Positions 31,335-35,181 of a stretch of 35,181 nt of DNA are shown here, piece by piece; the first letter of the stretch is position 1, and every line of letters begins with the position of its first letter. Origin of the DNA: Sulfobacillus benefaciens (lineage in GTDB: Bacteria; Bacillota; Sulfobacillia; Sulfobacillales; Sulfobacillaceae). The position numbers and the translations under genes were made by a program. Under the pieces are notes generated by a model. The model had not been told where the DNA came from and searched no databases. It worked only from the letters and a program-made list of their open reading frames with translations. Where the stretch lies: contig PXYT01000040.1 of the NCBI GenBank assembly GCA_003023725.1, positions 1 to 35,181 of the forward strand, given 5' to 3'.

Positions 31335-33557
31335 TTAACACGGTGGGGCGCGCAAAGCTTCCGGCAACCGAGTTTGCCGATTGCCGCCATCGCCGCGCTT
31401 CAGCGCTAGCCAGAGCACGGAGGCTTCCGTAAACAGCCAGAGCTCTTCGCGAGCCCGGGTCATGGCGGTGTAGACCAAGTTGCGGTACAGCATCACATAG
31501 GCGTCGTAAAAGAGGGAACAGACCACCACAGGATATTCCGAGCCTTGGGATTTGTGGACGGTGGTGGCGTAAGCCAGCCGCAAATCCCGGCCCTCCGTCG
31601 GGGAGAAAGCCACCACGTGATCGGCAAACTGCACCCAAAGCCGTGCGCCGTTGTCGTCATCGGGCCCGTCACCCCGAATAGCAACCACCTGGCCCATATC
31701 GCCGTTGAAGACGTTGTGCGCATAGGCATTCTTAATTTGCATCACCCGGTCTCCCACTCGAAAAGACAGGCCGCCTTGCGCCGTCCAAATCGGGTCGTGC
31801 GGACCGGCCGGATTCATCATATCCCGCAACAAGGGATTCAGAGCATCCGTGCCTAAGGGGCCGCGGCGAATCGGGGTCAGCACTTGGATATCGTGCCAAG
31901 GGCGTCCAGCTTGATGCAACGCCTGAATGCGTGCCAGCAAATCCCGTTGAACCCCGGTCTTATCGGCACCCTTCTCATAGCGGGCGATCATCACGTCGGC
32001 ATTGGCCGGCGGTACCCGGTGAGCCAACAAGTCATGGGCCGCGACGGTGATTCCCGAATTGGACCGGAAATTGTGGGTCAACGCGTAGACCGGCACTAAC
32101 TGGCTGTCAATCAGATCTTTCAGCACACTGCCCGGCCCGACTGACGGCAACTGGTGGGCATCGCCAATCCACACCACCCGCGTGTGAGCTGCGAGCGCTT
32201 GCCACAAGGCACTGGCCAATGGCAAATCCATCATCGACACTTCATCGACAATCAGCCAGGCGACATCCAGCGGATCCTCCGCGTTTTTGAGAAACGCCAT
32301 ATCGGTCGGTGACCAGCCTAACAGGCGGTGTAAGGTCAAGGCGGGATGGCCGGTCACCGCCGTCATCCGCTGAGCGGCCCGGGCTGTCGGTGCGGCCAAG
32401 ACAATCTGGTCGGAGGGCACGCCTTCATGCTGCGTTAACCAGGTCAGAAGCCCGTGCAAAATCGTGGTCTTGCCGGTCCCGGGACCGCCGGTAATAATGC
32501 TGAAAGCGGACTGCACAGCCCCGGCCAACGCGGCGCGTTGTGCGGACGCATACGTCATGTGCGTCTGGCTTTCCAGCCAGGCCCAGTCGACGCCGGACAC
32601 CCCGCCTGGTCCGTCTGGATGGCGGCGGATATCTCGGGCCAGGCGCCGCTCCATCCGATCCACCCAGGCCAAGAGCCACCGGCCTTCCGCGTCTTGGACG
32701 ACATCGGGCAAGGCGGCCAGCCGGGATTGCAGAGCCCCCAACGCCGTCCGCACGGTTTCGGGGTCTTGGTCGTGCAAAAGATCCACCGCCCGATCTTGCA
32801 ATTGATCGGAGGTTTGAAAACAGTCGCCTTGGGTCAATGCCGTCTCCAACCCAAAGCGCCAGACCGCTTCCAGCCGTTCGGGGCTTAAAGGCGCCCAGCC
32901 CAGCGACAACGCCATCCGGTCCGCGGTATGAAAGCCCACGCCCCAGGTGTCCTGGGTCAAGGCATAAGGGTTCGCCCGGACCCGAGCCATGGCGCGGGGG
33001 CCGTACTGAGCCGTCAACCGGCGGGCCACGGAAGGATCGATATCCCACTGCAACAACCAGATAATCACGTCATCGGCACCCTGGTGGTCGCGGAAGAATT
33101 GCTGCCACAGGCGGGCTTTATGCTCGGATACGCCTTTTAGCGCCGTCAGCCGCTCCGGATGCTCTCGTAGCATCGACAATGTGTCCGGGCCGAATGCGGC
33201 CACTAATTTCGCCGCCGTTTTCTCACCCAAATGCGGACAATGGGCGGTCGACAAATACCGGACCAGTCCCGATGCCGTCACCGGATCGGCAGCCTGAGCG
33301 GCTTGGACATGAAATTGCCGCCCATAACGAGGATGCGTATCCCAGTAGCCGTAGAACAACAGTGGCTGGTGAAAGGACAGATCGCCCAGCGCGCCGACCA
33401 CCGTGACAATCTCCGTCGCGTCCGATCCTGCGGTTTGCAACTCCGCTACTCCCACACACCACTCGGTGTCCGGATGGCGATAGCGAATCTGATGCAGACG
33501 GCCTGCCAGAATTTCGATTGAGTGCTGAATCGGTGGCCGTCGTTCGGTTGTGGGCAC
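31335..33557 (-). CDS. recD2: RecD2-type superfamily 1B helicase
   Basis: The 740-residue protein has the RecD2 layout. An N-terminal OB-like part is followed by helix-hairpin-helix repeats (100-200; for example LKGVSEHKARLW, then GVGFHTADRMA). The helicase core follows, with Walker A GGPGTGKTT at 357-365, WLIVDEVSMMDL, DAHQLPSVGPGS, TVHKSQGSEYP and YTAMTRAREEL. These predict 5'-to-3' DNA unwinding. The start is a GTG behind AAGGAGGG at seven bases. The large CRISPR array ends 28 bases before this GTG, so a promoter, if separate, must lie in or beyond the array. RecD-type helicases replace DinG in type IV-D CRISPR loci, which makes this neighbourhood notable. Confidence 0.93.
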   Translation of the reverse strand: MPTTERRPPIQHSIEILAGRLHQIRYRHPDTEWCVGVAELQTAGSDATEIVTVVGALGDLSFHQPLLFYGYWDTHPRYGRQFHVQAAQAADPVTASGLVRYLSTAHCPHLGEKTAAKLVAAFGPDTLSMLREHPERLTALKGVSEHKARLWQQFFRDHQGADDVIIWLLQWDIDPSVARRLTAQYGPRAMARVRANPYALTQDTWGVGFHTADRMALSLGWAPLSPERLEAVWRFGLETALTQGDCFQTSDQLQDRAVDLLHDQDPETVRTALGALQSRLAALPDVVQDAEGRWLLAWVDRMERRLARDIRRHPDGPGGVSGVDWAWLESQTHMTYASAQRAALAGAVQSAFSIITGGPGTGKTTILHGLLTWLTQHEGVPSDQIVLAAPTARAAQRMTAVTGHPALTLHRLLGWSPTDMAFLKNAEDPLDVAWLIVDEVSMMDLPLASALWQALAAHTRVVWIGDAHQLPSVGPGSVLKDLIDSQLVPVYALTHNFRSNSGITVAAHDLLAHRVPPANADVMIARYEKGADKTGVQRDLLARIQALHQAGRPWHDIQVLTPIRRGPLGTDALNPLLRDMMNPAGPHDPIWTAQGGLSFRVGDRVMQIKNAYAHNVFNGDMGQVVAIRGDGPDDDNGARLWVQFADHVVAFSPTEGRDLRLAYATTVHKSQGSEYPVVVCSLFYDAYVMLYRNLVYTAMTRAREELWLFTEASVLWLALKRGDGGNRQTRLPEALRAPPC

Positions 33558-33585
33558 GACAGTTCCCTCCTTGAAGTATCAGTAC

Positions 33586-35113
33586 GTTTTACTCCTTATG
33601 AGGAGAATCGGATTAAGGTGACCGCCGGGAATGGGTGCATGGATTCGACGATTATGTTTCACTCCTGTTTCACTCCTCATCAGGGTAATCGGATTAATGT
33701 AACGGTTAGTGGTGGAGGCCTTGCAGCACGGCCTGGTCGTTTCACTCCTCATGAAGGTAATCAGATTAATGTAACTAAAATCCGTAAATTCCTCGCGGCG
33801 GCCGATCCGGTTTCACTCCTCATGAAGGTAATCAGATTAATGTAACGTGCCGGATCCGGAACCGAGGGAGTCCGCAAACGTTTCACTCCTCATAAGATAA
33901 TCAGATTAATGTAACCTTGGGCATGCATGTATCCTATGTGTCTCACGCCGTTTCACTCCTCACAAGGTAATCAGATTAATGTAACGGTTGTGGGGGGCCT
34001 GGGGAGTGACACGAGAGCTGGTTTCACTCCTCACAAGGTAATCAGATTAATGTAACGTATACGACCCATTCCGAGTCGACGCAAATGCCGGTTTCACTCC
34101 TCACAAGGTAATCAGATTAATGTAACTTGAACTCGACGCCCAGGGGAATGTGCCGGTGGTAGTTTCACTCCTCATAAGGTAATCAGATTAATGGGACGCG
34201 GAGTGCAAGTGGATCAGTTGGCCGCCATTGCTGTTTCACTCCTCATCAGGACAATCGGATTAATGTGACCGAACCGCATCAATTTTTCCGTTTACCCGTT
34301 TCACTCCTCATAAGGGAATCAGATTAATGTAACGAAAAACGGCCAGCATGTGTCCTTTGGCTGGTCGGGGTTTCACTCCTCATGAAGGTAATCAGATTAA
34401 TGTAACCTGTATTGCGTTTAGGTCGCAGTCTCGGTCGAGAAGTTTCACTCCTCATGAAGGTAATCAGATTAATGGGACTAAAAGCGGTAAAATCTATCTT
34501 TGGATTTGGGCGGTTTCACTACTCACAAGGTAATCAGATTAATGTAACTCGAGGATTATGTGGCGGATGCCGCCACGGTATGGGTTTCACTCCTCACAAG
34601 GTAATCAGATTAATGTAACGGCAGCGCCAACGAGAGACCTTGCAGACCAGTTGGGTTTCACTCCTCACAAGGTAATCAGATTAATGTAACCGGGTAATCC
34701 AGTACTTAAAGGAGCGTGCGATGATGTTTCACTCCTCACAAGATAATCAGATTAATGTAACGTGGATCGGGCGGCAGCAGCCCGAGCATCTGATGTTTCA
34801 CTCCTCACAAGATAATCAGATTAATGTAACGCAAAGTCTGGCCGACACCATGCGTCACGATGCAGTTTCACTCCTCACAAGATAATCAGATTAATGTAAC
34901 CGCATTTGGGTCCGGGTACCCGTTTCCGAAGCCCAGTTTCACTCCTCACAAGGTAATCAGATTAATGTAACTTGAGATCCGCTACGGCGTGAAGACCTTC
35001 GCAGAGGTTTCACTCCTCACAAGGTAATCAGATTAATGTAACCCGCCATCGAGCACTCGGATGCTCCGCTTAAAGCAGTTTCACTCCTCACAAGGTAATC
35101 AGATTAATGTAAC
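33586..35113 (-). CRISPR. Large CRISPR array, 22 repeats and 21 spacers, variable 36-37-base repeat
   Basis: Repeats begin GTTTCACTCCTCA on the plus strand and end GATTAATGTAAC. The middle varies and gives 36- or 37-base units; consensus copies occupy the high-coordinate end. Most spacers are 33-36 bases; one (34270-34297) is 28. The first two repeats at the left end are the most divergent, as in a trailer. On the minus strand the repeat ends in AGTGAAAC, close to the handle of the small array. The leader should lie to the right of 35113, mostly outside the window. Only 28 bases separate the array from recD2. No cas gene is in the window. Confidence 0.97.
33656..33666. repeat. 11-base stub of a CRISPR repeat
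   Basis: GTTTCACTCCT stands directly before the complete second repeat, which starts with the same bases. The first spacer is thus 33 bases plus this stub. Confidence 0.85.
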
Positions 35114-35181
35114 GCGGCCCCGGAAAACGGCTCCGGGTCACGTGGTGCGGCTTGCTTTGCGCGAACCGTCTTATGCGACGA
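35114..35181. other. Presumed start of the CRISPR leader
   Basis: No further repeat occurs at the expected distance after the last consensus repeat, so the array ends at 35113. The remaining 68 bases are GC-rich and contain a small hairpin around CCCCGG and CCGGG. The leader and any cas genes would lie beyond the window. Confidence 0.45.

Noticed and set aside
33522-34618. Plus-strand open frames with a repeated FTPHEGNQINVT-like sequence
   Set aside because: These are translations of the CRISPR repeats and spacers, not a repeat protein.
1-35181. cas, transposase, integrase, relaxase, tRNA or rRNA genes
   Set aside because: I looked for their motifs on both strands and found none; the mobile nature of the element is inferred from the secretion and replication genes.

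Overview
The window is a GC-rich stretch of an accessory element, most likely a conjugative plasmid or integrative conjugative element of a Gram-positive host in the Bacillota. The evidence is the strong GGAGG-type ribosome binding sites, the PrgI-type secretion protein, lipoproteins and transglycosylase of Gram-positive conjugation, and a type I-B-like CRISPR repeat of the kind common in thermophilic clostridia. A Sulfobacillus-like acidophile would fit, but that is a guess. No rRNA, tRNA, transposase, relaxase, VirB4, VirD4 or cas gene was found. Almost every gene lies on the minus strand, so the element reads from right to left.

Right end (35113-29382): a CRISPR array of 22 repeats ends 28 bases before the start codon of a RecD2 helicase. 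The helicase is followed by a zinc-ribbon membrane protein and a lipoprotein with a C-terminal zinc ribbon. Next come three perfect hairpins and a second, smaller CRISPR array (29177-28882). A DnaB replicative helicase operon begins directly behind that array. Both arrays appear to be read on the minus strand, in the direction of the helicase behind them.

Centre (28850-13667): a tightly packed gene run. It encodes DnaB, a shortened VirB11/CpaF-like ATPase, a Sak4/RecA-like ATPase, a CHC2/Toprim primase, a short UvrD-type helicase, a transglycosylase, a membrane zinc protease, and many small or unknown proteins. Several stop and start codons overlap (ATGA, GTGA). A hairpin near 13571-13595 probably ends the run. 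The genes look like a replication and recombination module joined to part of a DNA-transfer apparatus.

Left-centre (13360-11586): four small orphan genes separated by long untranslated stretches. Two copies of a 33-base hairpin element lie here, one ahead of an orphan gene and one ahead of the pilin gene.

Left (11224-2278): a type IV secretion operon with a VirB2-like pilin, a membrane protein, a TrbL/VirB6-like channel protein, PrgI, two CpaE/MinD-like proteins (one with a broken P-loop), a dual GGDEF-EAL enzyme between them, a lipoprotein and a tiny ORF. The left edge carries an AT-rich plus-strand gene, which stands out in composition, two minus-strand genes and the start of a third that leaves the window.

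The main points to follow up are the two cas-less arrays placed ahead of helicase genes, the structured and block-like variation of the large array's repeats, and the c-di-GMP enzyme inside the secretion operon.
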